NCBI RefSeq assembly: GCF_963681195.1
Contig: NZ_OY808997.1
Span: 2,852,001 to 2,916,000, forward strand
From: Vibrio sp. 16
Lineage (GTDB): Bacteria > Pseudomonadota > Gammaproteobacteria > Enterobacterales > Vibrionaceae
Direction: 5' to 3'
DNA: 64,000 nucleotides
The notes beneath the pieces were generated by a model. The model made no database searches. It was not told where the DNA came from and was given only the letters and a program-made list of their open reading frames with translations. Within the stretch, counting starts at the first letter, position 1; each line of letters starts with the position of its first letter. Shown here piece by piece: positions 33,633 through 41,756 of the stretch. A program made the position numbers and the translations under genes.

Positions 33633-33923
33633 TCATAAGATGGCTTTAATTTCTGCGGGGATTTGAGTGGGCGAGTTTACTCTGAGCTGTTTGTGCCGGC
33701 CGAGTTCGCCTTTTTCTATTTTGATCAATCCCTTCGCGACTTTAAATTGTTTTGCGAGGTATTTGCTCAAATGCGCATTGGCCTTGCCATCTACGGGTGG
33801 GGCAGTAATGGCGACTTTCAGTTCGTCGCCATGTAACCCGACTAACTTATCTCTACTCGCTTTTGGTTGAATATAGAGGCGAAGAACTAAATCTTCGCCA
33901 TCAAACCAAGCAACGTTAGACAT
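33633..33923 (-). CDS. yggU: DUF167/UPF0235 family protein YggU
   Basis: The 96-residue protein contains the YggU signature [39 protein letters not shown]. Structures of relatives are small alpha-beta folds of unknown role. It overlaps the yggT stop by one base, so they are translated together. Confidence 0.92.
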   Translation of the reverse strand: MSNVAWFDGEDLVLRLYIQPKASRDKLVGLHGDELKVAITAPPVDGKANAHLSKYLAKQFKVAKGLIKIEKGELGRHKQLRVNSPTQIPAEIKAIL

Positions 33924-34480
33924 TATAGTTGGAACCAGATTGGACCGATCAAATCGCCCATTAGGAAGTTAGCGAATTGAAGAGCGATGAACAGCACCAG
34001 CACGCTGAGGTCGAAACCACCCATCGCCGGAATAATGCGACGAATTGGTGCCAGCATAGGTTCAGTGAGCTGGTGGAACACGTACTCAATCGGGCTGCGA
34101 CCTTGACTCACCCAGCTTAAGATGGCGCGGATCAATAACACCCAGAACAACAGACTGCCAGCCGCTTTTAGAAGCGACAAGAAACCCAAGAATAGAAAAT
34201 CTGCACTGAATGATACTGAGCCGTTGGATGCAATAAGAATCAACGCGACAAACTTGAGTACACACAATACGTAGGCAAACAAGACGGTTGCCATATCCAA
34301 GCTACCGATAGATGGAATGACTCGGCGCAGTGGGCCAATCACAGGTTGAGTGGCTTTGACGATAAACTGCGAAAACGGATTGTAGAAATCGGCACGGGCG
34401 GCTTGCAGCCAAATGCGTAAGATCACCACCATGATGTACAAATCAAATAGGGTGGAAATCAGAAAACTCATCGAATTCAT
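33923..34480 (-). CDS. yggT: YggT family inner-membrane protein
   Basis: This 185-residue protein is made of two homologous YggT repeats, each with an amphipathic start and two hydrophobic helices: [31 protein letters not shown] and [28 protein letters not shown]. The family is linked to osmotic tolerance and, in Gram-positives, to division. It follows proC. Confidence 0.92.
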   Translation of the reverse strand: MNSMSFLISTLFDLYIMVVILRIWLQAARADFYNPFSQFIVKATQPVIGPLRRVIPSIGSLDMATVLFAYVLCVLKFVALILIASNGSVSFSADFLFLGFLSLLKAAGSLLFWVLLIRAILSWVSQGRSPIEYVFHQLTEPMLAPIRRIIPAMGGFDLSVLVLFIALQFANFLMGDLIGPIWFQL

Positions 34481-34517
34481 AGGTGACCCTTAGTTAGTGA
34501 GCCTGAGGCTCAAATAG

Positions 34518-35336
34518 TTAAAATAGTGCTTCCATCTCTTCAGCGCGCGCGACCGCCGCTTGCATGGCTTTGGCTACTATATCTGAAAGTTGGTGTTCAT
34601 TGAATGTGCGCAGCGCCTCTGCGGTTGTTCCACCTTTAGAGGTGACATTCTCTCTTAGTGTGGACAGCTCGGTTTCTGGGTTGTTCACCACCATACTGGC
34701 CGCGCCAAGTGCTGATTGTTGAACCAACAAACGCGCGGTGTCTTTATCAAAGCCTTGCGCGATGGCCTCGGCTTGCATCGCTTCCATAAACAGGAAGAAA
34801 TAGGCTGGCGCACTGCCTGCAGCAGCAATGATGTTGTTGATACCAGATTCTTGCTCAACCCAGCAGACCTTTCCACATGATTCCATGAGCTGAGCTGCAA
34901 AGGCTTTGTCTTGCTCAGAAACATGCGTTGGTGCAAACAAGCCGCTCATGCCCAAGCCTAACTGCGAAGGTGTATTAGGCATCACTCGGACCAAGTTGAG
35001 CTCACTGTTTAGCATTTCATTGAAGCGCGCACTTTGAATACCCGCGGCAATCGAGATAACCAATTTGCCTGACCAATCTAGCTGTTGAAGAGGCTTGCAC
35101 ACCTCTTCCATCATTTGTGGCTTCACAGACAACACAACCACATCGGCTTCTTGTACGGCGTCGCTATTATTGTTGGTGGTATTAATACCAAACTCTTGCT
35201 CTAGCGGTAGGCGCCTTGTTTCTGAAGGTGCAGTCGCCGTAATCAAAGATGAAGGATACCCATCTGCAATTAATCCAGAAACAATGGCTTTGACCATGTT
35301 GCCCGCGCCAATGAAGGCAATTTTCTTGTGTTCCAT
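34518..35336 (-). CDS. proC: Pyrroline-5-carboxylate reductase
   Basis: The 272-residue NAD(P)H enzyme performs the last step of proline synthesis. Features are the Rossmann GAGNMVKAIVSGL, VLSVKPQMMEEV, VRVMPNTPSQLG, GSAPAYFFLFMEAM and the C-terminal SKGGTTAEALRTF. It lies in the yggS-proC-yggT-yggU series, 24 bases after yggS. Confidence 0.96.
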   Translation of the reverse strand: MEHKKIAFIGAGNMVKAIVSGLIADGYPSSLITATAPSETRRLPLEQEFGINTTNNNSDAVQEADVVVLSVKPQMMEEVCKPLQQLDWSGKLVISIAAGIQSARFNEMLNSELNLVRVMPNTPSQLGLGMSGLFAPTHVSEQDKAFAAQLMESCGKVCWVEQESGINNIIAAAGSAPAYFFLFMEAMQAEAIAQGFDKDTARLLVQQSALGAASMVVNNPETELSTLRENVTSKGGTTAEALRTFNEHQLSDIVAKAMQAAVARAEEMEALF

Positions 35337-35360
35337 TGGTTATCTTGTCCTTCTGTTTGT

Positions 35361-36074
35361 TTACGACTTGCTGTAGTCACGTGCGCCGAAAATGGCGGTC
35401 CCGATACGAACCATAGTGCTTCCCGCTTCGATGGCCGCTTCCATATCGCCACTCATTCCCATCGATAGGGTATCAAGCTGCTCATCTGGAAAACGCTTTA
35501 CCAGCGCATCTTTTAACTCGGCCAATTGCTTAAATGCTGACAGCTGTGATGCGTAGTCAGACACGTTGGCAGGAATTGACATCAATCCTCTTAACGTGAG
35601 GTTGGGCAGCGAAGAAATCAACTCTGCCAGAGCAAAGATTTCATTTTCATTCAGGCCAGATTTTGAAGCTTCACCACTGGTGTTGACTTGCATTAGGACT
35701 TGAAGCGGAGGCATGCCTGCTGGACGTTGGTCATTGAGGCGCTGAGCTATCTTGGCGCGGTCAACCGTATGTACCCAAGCAAAGTTCTCTGCCACGTGAC
35801 GAGACTTGTTGGATTGGATCGGACCAATAAAATGCCACTCAAGCGCAAGTTCTGGATGGTGTTCGTTAAAATATGCTACTTTATCGGCCCCTTCTTGCAC
35901 GTAGTTTTCACCAAATGCAACTTGGCCTGCGTGGGCAGCTTCGAGAATTGCGTCTACAGGTTTCGTTTTACTCACCGCCAGAAGTTGCACTGACTCTCGA
36001 GGTCGTCCACACTTTTGTTGTGCGCTCTCAATCTGTGAGGTGATCTGTTCAATATTTTGTTGAATACTGTTCAT
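35361..36074 (-). CDS. yggS: PLP homeostasis protein (YggS/PLPBP family)
   Basis: This 237-residue single-domain TIM barrel is of the alanine-racemase fold and has the PLP-binding lysine in LLAVSKTKP (Lys36). The WHFIGPIQSNKSR and SMGMSGDMEAAIEAGSTMVRIGTAIFG motifs are also present. It binds and buffers pyridoxal phosphate rather than acting as an enzyme. It diverges from pilT across a short gap. Confidence 0.94.
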   Translation of the reverse strand: MNSIQQNIEQITSQIESAQQKCGRPRESVQLLAVSKTKPVDAILEAAHAGQVAFGENYVQEGADKVAYFNEHHPELALEWHFIGPIQSNKSRHVAENFAWVHTVDRAKIAQRLNDQRPAGMPPLQVLMQVNTSGEASKSGLNENEIFALAELISSLPNLTLRGLMSIPANVSDYASQLSAFKQLAELKDALVKRFPDEQLDTLSMGMSGDMEAAIEAGSTMVRIGTAIFGARDYSKS

Positions 36075-36099
36075 AGCCGATTTTACTTAAGGAAAATAA

Positions 36100-37140
36100 A
36101 TGGATATCGCTGAATTACTGGATTTTAGTGTAAAGCATAATGCATCAGATCTACATCTTTCTGCGGGTGTTTCACCCATGGTACGTATAGATGGAGAAGT
36201 AAGAAAGCTTGGTGTTCCTGCTTTTAGTCATTCTGATGTGCACCGTTTGATTTTTGAGATCATGAACGATGCTCAGCGAAGTGAGTTTGAAGAGCGGCTT
36301 GAAGTCGATTTTTCATTTGAGTTACCTAACGTTGGTCGATTCCGTGTCAACGCGTTCAACCAGTCTCGCGGTAGCTCTGCGGTGTTTCGTACCATTCCAA
36401 CCGATATTCCAACCTTAGAGCAATTGGAAGCGCCGCAAATTTTCGAAAAGATCGCCAATATGGAGAAGGGCTTGGTTTTGGTGACCGGACCAACCGGCTC
36501 GGGTAAGTCGACAACGCTTGCCGCCATGGTGGATCACATTAACCGCCACCAGAATAAACACATCCTTACCATCGAAGATCCTATCGAATTTGTTCACACC
36601 AACAACAAGTGCCTGATAAACCAACGCGAAGTGCACCGCGATACCCACAGCTTTAGTAATGCGCTGCGTAGTGCGTTGCGTGAAGATCCCGATGTCATTT
36701 TGGTGGGTGAGCTGCGTGACCAAGAGACGATCAGCTTGGCGCTGACGGCGGCGGAAACAGGCCATTTAGTGTTTGGTACGCTGCATACCAGTAGTGCCGC
36801 TAAGACCATTGACCGTATTATCGATGTTTTCCCTGGTAGCGATAAAGACATGGTGCGATCCATGTTGTCGGAGTCACTGCGTGCTGTTATCGCGCAGAAA
36901 CTGCTGAAGCGGATTGGTGGAGGGCGCACCGCCTGCCATGAGATCATGATGGCGACCCCAGCGATTCGAAACTTGGTTCGTGAAGACAAAGTGGCACAGA
37001 TGTATTCAGTGATCCAAACTGGCGCAGCGCACGGCATGCAGACTATGGAGCAGCACGCCAAGCAGTTGATTGCTCAAGGTCAGGTGGATCCTGATGAAGT
37101 GGCGAAGAAGATCGAAACTGAATCCAATAGTTTGTTCTGA
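36100..37140 (+). CDS. pilT: Type IV pilus twitching ATPase PilT
   Basis: This 346-residue GspE-family hexameric ATPase powers pilus retraction. It has an N-terminal PAS-like domain (SDLHLSAGVSPMVRIDGEVRKL), Walker A GPTGSGKS (residues 130-137), Asp box LTIEDPIEFVH, Walker B DPDVILVGELRD and the PilT AIRNLVREDK motif. Its last base is the first base of the upstream-most pilU frame. Confidence 0.97.
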   Translation: MDIAELLDFSVKHNASDLHLSAGVSPMVRIDGEVRKLGVPAFSHSDVHRLIFEIMNDAQRSEFEERLEVDFSFELPNVGRFRVNAFNQSRGSSAVFRTIPTDIPTLEQLEAPQIFEKIANMEKGLVLVTGPTGSGKSTTLAAMVDHINRHQNKHILTIEDPIEFVHTNNKCLINQREVHRDTHSFSNALRSALREDPDVILVGELRDQETISLALTAAETGHLVFGTLHTSSAAKTIDRIIDVFPGSDKDMVRSMLSESLRAVIAQKLLKRIGGGRTACHEIMMATPAIRNLVREDKVAQMYSVIQTGAAHGMQTMEQHAKQLIAQGQVDPDEVAKKIETESNSLF

Positions 37141-37151
37141 TGGGTGAGAAT

Positions 37152-38258
37152 ATGGATATTAATGCTTACCTTCAGGGAATGAACAACCAAAAATCGTCTG
37201 ATCTATACATTACCGTAGGCGCTCCGATCCTTTATCGAGTAGACGGGGAACTGCGTGCGCATGGTGAGAAGCTGTCACTGAATGATGTGGATATCCTACT
37301 CAGAAGTATGATGGATCAAGATCGGCAGCGAGAGTTCCATTCAAGCAAAGAGGCGAACTTTGCCATAGTACGAGACTTTGGTCGCTATCGAGTATCGGCG
37401 TTTTACCAACGAGAGCTACCTGGCGCGGTGATTCGCCGCATTGAAACCACGATTCCTAGCTTTGCAGATTTACGCTTGCCTGATGTGCTGCAAGATTTGT
37501 CGATCGCCAAGCGAGGGCTCGTGTTGGTCGTCGGTGCTACAGGGTCGGGGAAATCCACCACCATGGCGGCAATGACGGGCTATCGAAATACCCACCGAAC
37601 TGGTCATATTCTTACCGTGGAAGATCCGATCGAGTTTGTGCATGAGCATAAGCGTTGTATCGTCACTCAGCGTGAGGTGGGGCTAGATACTGAAAGCTAT
37701 GAAGTCGCGCTTAAAAACTCGCTGCGCCAAGCGCCGGATATGATCTTAATTGGCGAAATTCGTTCTCGTGAAACCATGGAATACGCGATGACGTTTGCTG
37801 AAACGGGTCACCTGTGTATGGCGACGCTCCACGCGAACAACGCAAACCAAGCGCTTGAGCGTATCTTGCATTTGGTGCCTAAAGAGCAAAAAGAGCAGTT
37901 CTTGTTTGATTTGTCGATGAACCTACGCGGCGTGATAGGTCAACAGTTGATTCGTGATAAGAATGGTCAAGGGCGTCACGGTGTATTTGAAATTCTGCTT
38001 AATAGCCCACGCGTGTCAGACCTGATTCGCCGAGGAGAGCTGCATGAGTTGAAATCGACCATGGCTAAATCAAAAGAGATAGGCATGCAAACCTTTGACC
38101 AAGCTTTATATCAGTTGGTTATCGATGGAAAAATCAATGAAAAAGATGCCTTGCACAGTGCGGACTCCGCGAATGACTTGCGCATTATGCTAAAGACAAG
38201 GCGAGGTGACGGCTTCGCTGGTGGCTCTTTGAGTAATGTGAAAATTGATATGGATTGA
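37152..38258 (+). CDS. pilU: Type IV pilus retraction accessory ATPase PilU
   Basis: The 368-residue PilT paralogue has SDLYITVGAPILYRVDGEL, Walker A GATGSGKS near residue 130, VEDPIEFVHEHKR, APDMILIGEIRS and a long C-terminal tail. PilU assists PilT during high-force retraction. An ATG overlapping the pilT stop is in frame four codons earlier, but GGTGAG precedes the ATG chosen here and MDINAYLQGM is the usual N-terminus. Confidence 0.95.
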   Translation: MDINAYLQGMNNQKSSDLYITVGAPILYRVDGELRAHGEKLSLNDVDILLRSMMDQDRQREFHSSKEANFAIVRDFGRYRVSAFYQRELPGAVIRRIETTIPSFADLRLPDVLQDLSIAKRGLVLVVGATGSGKSTTMAAMTGYRNTHRTGHILTVEDPIEFVHEHKRCIVTQREVGLDTESYEVALKNSLRQAPDMILIGEIRSRETMEYAMTFAETGHLCMATLHANNANQALERILHLVPKEQKEQFLFDLSMNLRGVIGQQLIRDKNGQGRHGVFEILLNSPRVSDLIRRGELHELKSTMAKSKEIGMQTFDQALYQLVIDGKINEKDALHSADSANDLRIMLKTRRGDGFAGGSLSNVKIDMD

Positions 38259-38261
38259 ACC

Positions 38262-38291
38262 ATGCCCTGCTAGTCTGCAGGGCATTTTTTT
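38262..38291 (+). terminator. Terminator after pilU
   Basis: ATGCCCTGC and GCAGGGCAT pair around TAGTCT, followed by seven T residues. It separates pilTU from the convergent feo genes. Confidence 0.92.
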
Positions 38292-38296
38292 ACTGG

Positions 38297-38455
38297 CTAG
38301 ATTTTCTCTTTCGATTTATCTGAGCTGCAGCCACCACAACCATTTCCACAACTGGCTTTTTTTCTCACCAAGCGAACGTAAAGGTAGACAATGGCGATTG
38401 CCACAACCGCGACTAACCCAAGTGTATCCAAGACGGTATAGTTTTGCTCGAACAT
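38297..38455 (-). CDS. Small FeoB-associated Cys-rich membrane protein
   Basis: This 52-residue frame begins one base after the feoB stop (TAG-C-ATG), so it is almost certainly translated with feoB. One membrane helix (LGLVAVVAIAIVYLYVRLV, residues 12-30) is followed by basic residues and a cysteine cluster, Cys36, Cys40 and Cys43, in CGNGCGGC. The layout matches the FeoB-associated Cys-rich membrane protein family. It takes the place of the FeoC gene found after feoB in V. cholerae. Its role in Fe(II) uptake is unproven; a metal-relay or redox role is my inference. Confidence 0.85.
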   Translation of the reverse strand: MFEQNYTVLDTLGLVAVVAIAIVYLYVRLVRKKASCGNGCGGCSSDKSKEKI

Positions 38456-38456
38456 G

Positions 38457-40958
38457 CTATTTCTCAACGACTTTTATAGGAATGGGCTGCCCCTGTTTTT
38501 TCTGCTGCTTTCTATCGCGTAGACCGACCAGCAGCAAAGAGACTAAGGCTGAAAAGTAGGTGAGTGACATCACTTGGATACCACTTAGAGCAAAGCGGGT
38601 GCCGATCGTATAAACAAGCGTTGCAACAGTAAAACCGAGCAAGGTTGGCAATACGATGGAGAGGAGCATCCATTTATACTCTCCCGTCTGCACTTTTATC
38701 ATCATCACGGTGGCGAGACAGGGTGGGTACAAAATGAAGAACAAGATCAGCGCAACAGCAGCGACTTCGCCGTGACCGGCAAGTTCATCTGATTGGGCCA
38801 TCCGCTGCTCCAGTTTTTGGTTATTGTCCTCTTCGGGTTGAAATAGCACGCCGAGTGTCGCCACACTGCTTTCGCGAGCGGCAAACGAAGAAAATAGCGC
38901 AACGTTGATCTTCCAATCAAACCCTGCATATCGGGTGACCGGTTCCAAAGCTCGGCCAAAACTACCTAACAGTGAAGCTTCAAGGCGCCTCTCTTTCATT
39001 TCTCGGCGAATTTTCTTTCTTTCCGAAGCCAATTTTCTTAATGCTTTGTTGAGTTTAGCTGCATCTTTTCCTCCTTTTCTCGCAGTAATGGCGAAGTAAA
39101 GTTCATTGCGAGATTGGAAAGCGGTGTTGACTGATTGAGATGCACCAGCGCCTTTCGCATTCAGTTTTGCTGCGCGGTAATCCGTATAGAAGTTTACGAG
39201 GTCTGTTAAGGACTGCTCATCAAATGAGTCGGCATACTGAGTTTTTTGCGCTGCTTTTTGAAAGCGAGCGACGGCTTTTTCCGCTCGTGCTTGGAACGCT
39301 TGCTGCTCTTGCTCTGGAACGCCGGGAAATTGCAACAAGACGAAAATGACCGTAGAGACCGCAAGCACAATGGTGCCCACTTTGCGTACGTACATCCAGG
39401 TTCTCTCTAGAGAGCGAGTCACCACACTGCGTGCCGTTGGCAGGTTGTAGCGCGGCAGTTCCATGACAAAGGGGGCTTGCTCGGTACGGCGCAAGACAGA
39501 TTGGGTTAACAGCTTTGCCACAAGTAGCGCTGCGATGATTGAAATTGTCGAAATGTAAAATGTCATCAAAGACTTGTCTTCAACAAAGAAAATACCCAGA
39601 AGCAGGGTGTACAAAGGGACTTTCGCTAAACAGTTCATATACGGCACCGTTAGGATCGTCGCAATGCGAGCGCGATTGTCTGGAATCCCTTTGGTTGCCA
39701 TGACGCCCGGTACGGCGCATCCCCCGGCAAAGACGCCTGCGAGAATCATCGGCAATGTACTTTGTCCATGTAAGCCAAAGCGATTGAGTACCCGATCTGA
39801 AATAAATGCGATCCTTGCCATGTAGCCTGAATCTTCAATGATCGCGATAAGTGCAAACAGAATCAGAAAAATGGGGATATAGTTGAGTAGTGTGTTGGCT
39901 GAGTCGACAATCCATAGGCCGAGCGATCGAACGTAAGGATCGTGGAGAAAACCCGCGTCGGGTAAGACCCCGGCAATGAGTTCTCTAAGCCCTGCGAGAT
40001 AAGGCCACCAGTAGTTGGTTAGCTCATATCCATAGACAATGGAGCTTTGATAGATGACAAATACGGTCGCGATAAGAAACAGCGGCGCGCCAAATTTATT
40101 GAGGACAACCTTGTCAATTTTATCGCTCACAGAGAGTTTTTCGATTTGGTGGCAAGATTGACTGCTGCACGCTTCAACAAGCATCGAGACACGCAGATGT
40201 CGCTGCGCAACAATGTAATCACTGACTGTGCTGCTTAACCTTGTTTCAATGCCGTTTAAATACAGCTCGACTTTGGCACTCAACTGCTGAGCCTGCTGCT
40301 CAGAGAGGCATTCACCTAGCCATTCATCGATATGACTATCGCGCTCTAACAGTCGCAGTGCAAGCCAGCGGAACGAGTAGCTTTGCGGGGCAATCGCGCT
40401 ATCGAGCCACTCGGTGAGTGAAGAAAGCTCGGGCTCTAATTGCGGATAATCGATCGGCGCTTGCTGCTTTTTAGCATTGAGCAGAGCAGCGTTGATCTGA
40501 TCTTCACCTTTTCCTTTCCTACCAATACATTCTGCGACAGGCACACCGATTTGCTGACTCAACGCACTCGAGTCGATAGCGATACCTTCTGACTGAGCAA
40601 TGTCCATCATGTTAAGTACCAAGGCGATTGGCAGACCCATTTCAATCAGTTGCATTGTGAGGTGCAAAGAGCGGTTGAGGTTGGCGGCATCGACTACGTT
40701 GAGAACCACGTCAGCCGACTCTTGCCTAAGGGCATCGCGAGCCACCCTTTCTTCTAGTGAGTAGCAGCTCAAACTGTATGTACCGGGTAAATCGATGAGT
40801 TGGTAGGCGTCGCCGGCTACCGAGAAATAGCCTGTTTTTTTGTCTACAGTGACGCCTGGGTAGTTAGCAACATGCTGTCTTGCGCCTGTCAGCATATTAA
40901 AAATCGTCGACTTGCCCGCGTTTTGTTGGCCTGCCAGTAGTACTTTTTTCCGTTGCAT
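38457..40958 (-). CDS. feoB: Ferrous iron transporter FeoB
   Basis: This 833-residue inner-membrane Fe(II) transporter is larger than most. Its N-terminal GTPase has G1 GQQNAGKS (10-17), G3 DLPG (56-59) and G4 NMMD (116-119). The Gate-type helices include FAGGCAVPGVMATKGIPDNRARIATILTVPYMNCLAKVPLY. Between a helix ending near residue 545 and the SLLGSFGRALEPV segment near 660 lies an Ala/Lys/Glu-rich insert of about 115 residues, predicted helical and charged. The segment after it reads FAARESSVATLG. It is 10 bases after feoA and directly before the small Cys-rich gene. Confidence 0.96.
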   Translation of the reverse strand: MQRKKVLLAGQQNAGKSTIFNMLTGARQHVANYPGVTVDKKTGYFSVAGDAYQLIDLPGTYSLSCYSLEERVARDALRQESADVVLNVVDAANLNRSLHLTMQLIEMGLPIALVLNMMDIAQSEGIAIDSSALSQQIGVPVAECIGRKGKGEDQINAALLNAKKQQAPIDYPQLEPELSSLTEWLDSAIAPQSYSFRWLALRLLERDSHIDEWLGECLSEQQAQQLSAKVELYLNGIETRLSSTVSDYIVAQRHLRVSMLVEACSSQSCHQIEKLSVSDKIDKVVLNKFGAPLFLIATVFVIYQSSIVYGYELTNYWWPYLAGLRELIAGVLPDAGFLHDPYVRSLGLWIVDSANTLLNYIPIFLILFALIAIIEDSGYMARIAFISDRVLNRFGLHGQSTLPMILAGVFAGGCAVPGVMATKGIPDNRARIATILTVPYMNCLAKVPLYTLLLGIFFVEDKSLMTFYISTISIIAALLVAKLLTQSVLRRTEQAPFVMELPRYNLPTARSVVTRSLERTWMYVRKVGTIVLAVSTVIFVLLQFPGVPEQEQQAFQARAEKAVARFQKAAQKTQYADSFDEQSLTDLVNFYTDYRAAKLNAKGAGASQSVNTAFQSRNELYFAITARKGGKDAAKLNKALRKLASERKKIRREMKERRLEASLLGSFGRALEPVTRYAGFDWKINVALFSSFAARESSVATLGVLFQPEEDNNQKLEQRMAQSDELAGHGEVAAVALILFFILYPPCLATVMMIKVQTGEYKWMLLSIVLPTLLGFTVATLVYTIGTRFALSGIQVMSLTYFSALVSLLLVGLRDRKQQKKQGQPIPIKVVEK

Positions 40959-40968
40959 AACGATTTCC

Positions 40969-41208
40969 TTACGACAACGTTACGAGTTGCACGATAACGG
41001 TCTCGGCTTCTGTTTTTCTGATCACGACGCTGGTTGCGCCCACTCTAAACTCGAAAGGATCACGCAGCGGCGCTTTGCGAATCAGCTTGATTTGAGACTG
41101 TGGAATGAGCCCTAAATCAAGCAGGCGTTGGCGAACGGCTCCGTTCGATTGATGGGAAACAATCGTTGCGCTTTGTCCAATGGATAGCTGGCTTAAGGTA
41201 GTTTGCAT
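40969..41208 (-). CDS. feoA: Ferrous iron transport protein A
   Basis: This 79-residue SH3-like protein contains VRQRLLDLGLIPQSQIKLIRKAPLRDPFEFRVGATSVVIRK, the standard FeoA fold. It helps FeoB at the cytoplasmic face. The frame opens 14 codons earlier, but MQTTLSQLSIGQ is the normal FeoA start. The feoAB transcript begins in the Fur/FNR region to its right. Confidence 0.93.
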   Translation of the reverse strand: MQTTLSQLSIGQSATIVSHQSNGAVRQRLLDLGLIPQSQIKLIRKAPLRDPFEFRVGATSVVIRKTEAETVIVQLVTLS

Positions 41209-41287
41209 GTAATAACAGTGAGTAGTTTTTCCTTTCGAGATTGTAAACAATGCGCCGAAAATTAATTAAACAATAACCATTGTATAA

Positions 41288-41301
41288 ATGATTTATATCA
41301 A
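41288..41301. promoter_or_regulatory. FNR-box-like site in the feo divergent promoter
   Basis: ATGATTTATATCAA matches the FNR consensus TTGAT-N4-ATCAA at 9 of 10 defined positions. It lies about 85 bases upstream of the feoA start. Activation of feo by FNR under low oxygen is known in E. coli; here it is inferred from the site. Confidence 0.65.
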
Positions 41302-41313
41302 TGAAGATGTATT

Positions 41314-41328
41314 TAATAATCATTCTCA
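41314..41328. promoter_or_regulatory. Fur box 1 between feoA and the divergent periplasmic genes
   Basis: TAATAATCATTCTCA matches the 7-1-7 Fur consensus TGATAATNATTATCA at 12 of 14 positions. It fits iron-dependent repression of feoAB and perhaps of the rightward genes. Confidence 0.75.
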
Positions 41329-41371
41329 CTTTTATTTATTGAGTTCAGTCGTTAATCTCTCGGCATAAAAT

Positions 41372-41386
41372 TGGGATTCATTCTCA
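41372..41386 (+). promoter_or_regulatory. Fur box 2 before the periplasmic gene pair
   Basis: TGGGATTCATTCTCA matches the Fur 7-1-7 consensus at 10 of 14 positions. It lies just after an AT-rich CATAAAAT that could be a -10 element, and 36 bases before the first start codon, a place where bound Fur would block transcription. Confidence 0.6.
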
Positions 41387-41421
41387 ATATCTTTTTAAAA
41401 ATGCTAGAAATGGACGAAAAA

Positions 41422-41733
41422 ATGAAACAAAAAACTCTGCTCTTACTAATGAGTGCAGTGCTTCCTAGTGCAGCACTGGCTCACACCCCGTTATTTTCAT
41501 GTTATGACTTCGGCGACAATACCATTTTGTGTGAAGGTGGCTTTTCCGATGGCTCTTCAGCATCCGGCGTAGAAGTGTTGGTAACTGATGGCTCGGGCAA
41601 GACGTTAATTACCAGTGAAATTAACGAAGATGGTGAAATTGAATTTGAGAAACCTGCAGGTGAGTACAAAGTTCAGTTCAATGCTGGGCCGGGACATTCC
41701 ATAGAAGTTGATGGCAAGAATATTGTTGAATAA
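41422..41733 (+). CDS. Small secreted protein of unknown function in the iron locus
   Basis: The 103-residue protein has a signal peptide (MKQKTLLLLMSAVLPSAALA), so the mature form would begin HTPLFSCYDFGD. Two cysteines lie in SCYDFGDNTILCEGG. The remainder looks like a small Ig-like or carboxypeptidase-regulatory-type beta domain (VEVLVTDGSGKTLITSEINEDGEIEFEKPAGEYKV). I do not recognise a named family. The frame opens upstream across Fur box 2, so the start must be further in; this ATG makes the signal peptide. The DUF4198 gene follows after about 23 bases. Confidence 0.82.
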   Translation: MKQKTLLLLMSAVLPSAALAHTPLFSCYDFGDNTILCEGGFSDGSSASGVEVLVTDGSGKTLITSEINEDGEIEFEKPAGEYKVQFNAGPGHSIEVDGKNIVE

Positions 41734-41756
41734 CCAAAGAAATTTAGGATGAAAAA

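Noticed and set aside
36594..37061. A 155-codon open frame antisense to pilT
   Set aside because: No ribosome-binding site, no recognisable domain, full overlap with pilT.
38245..38559. A 104-codon plus-strand frame after pilU
   Set aside because: It crosses the pilU terminator and is antisense to the small Cys-rich gene and the feoB end, both better supported.
41371..41421. Longer N-terminus for the first periplasmic gene of the iron locus
   Set aside because: It would place Fur box 2 inside the coding region and would spoil the signal peptide.
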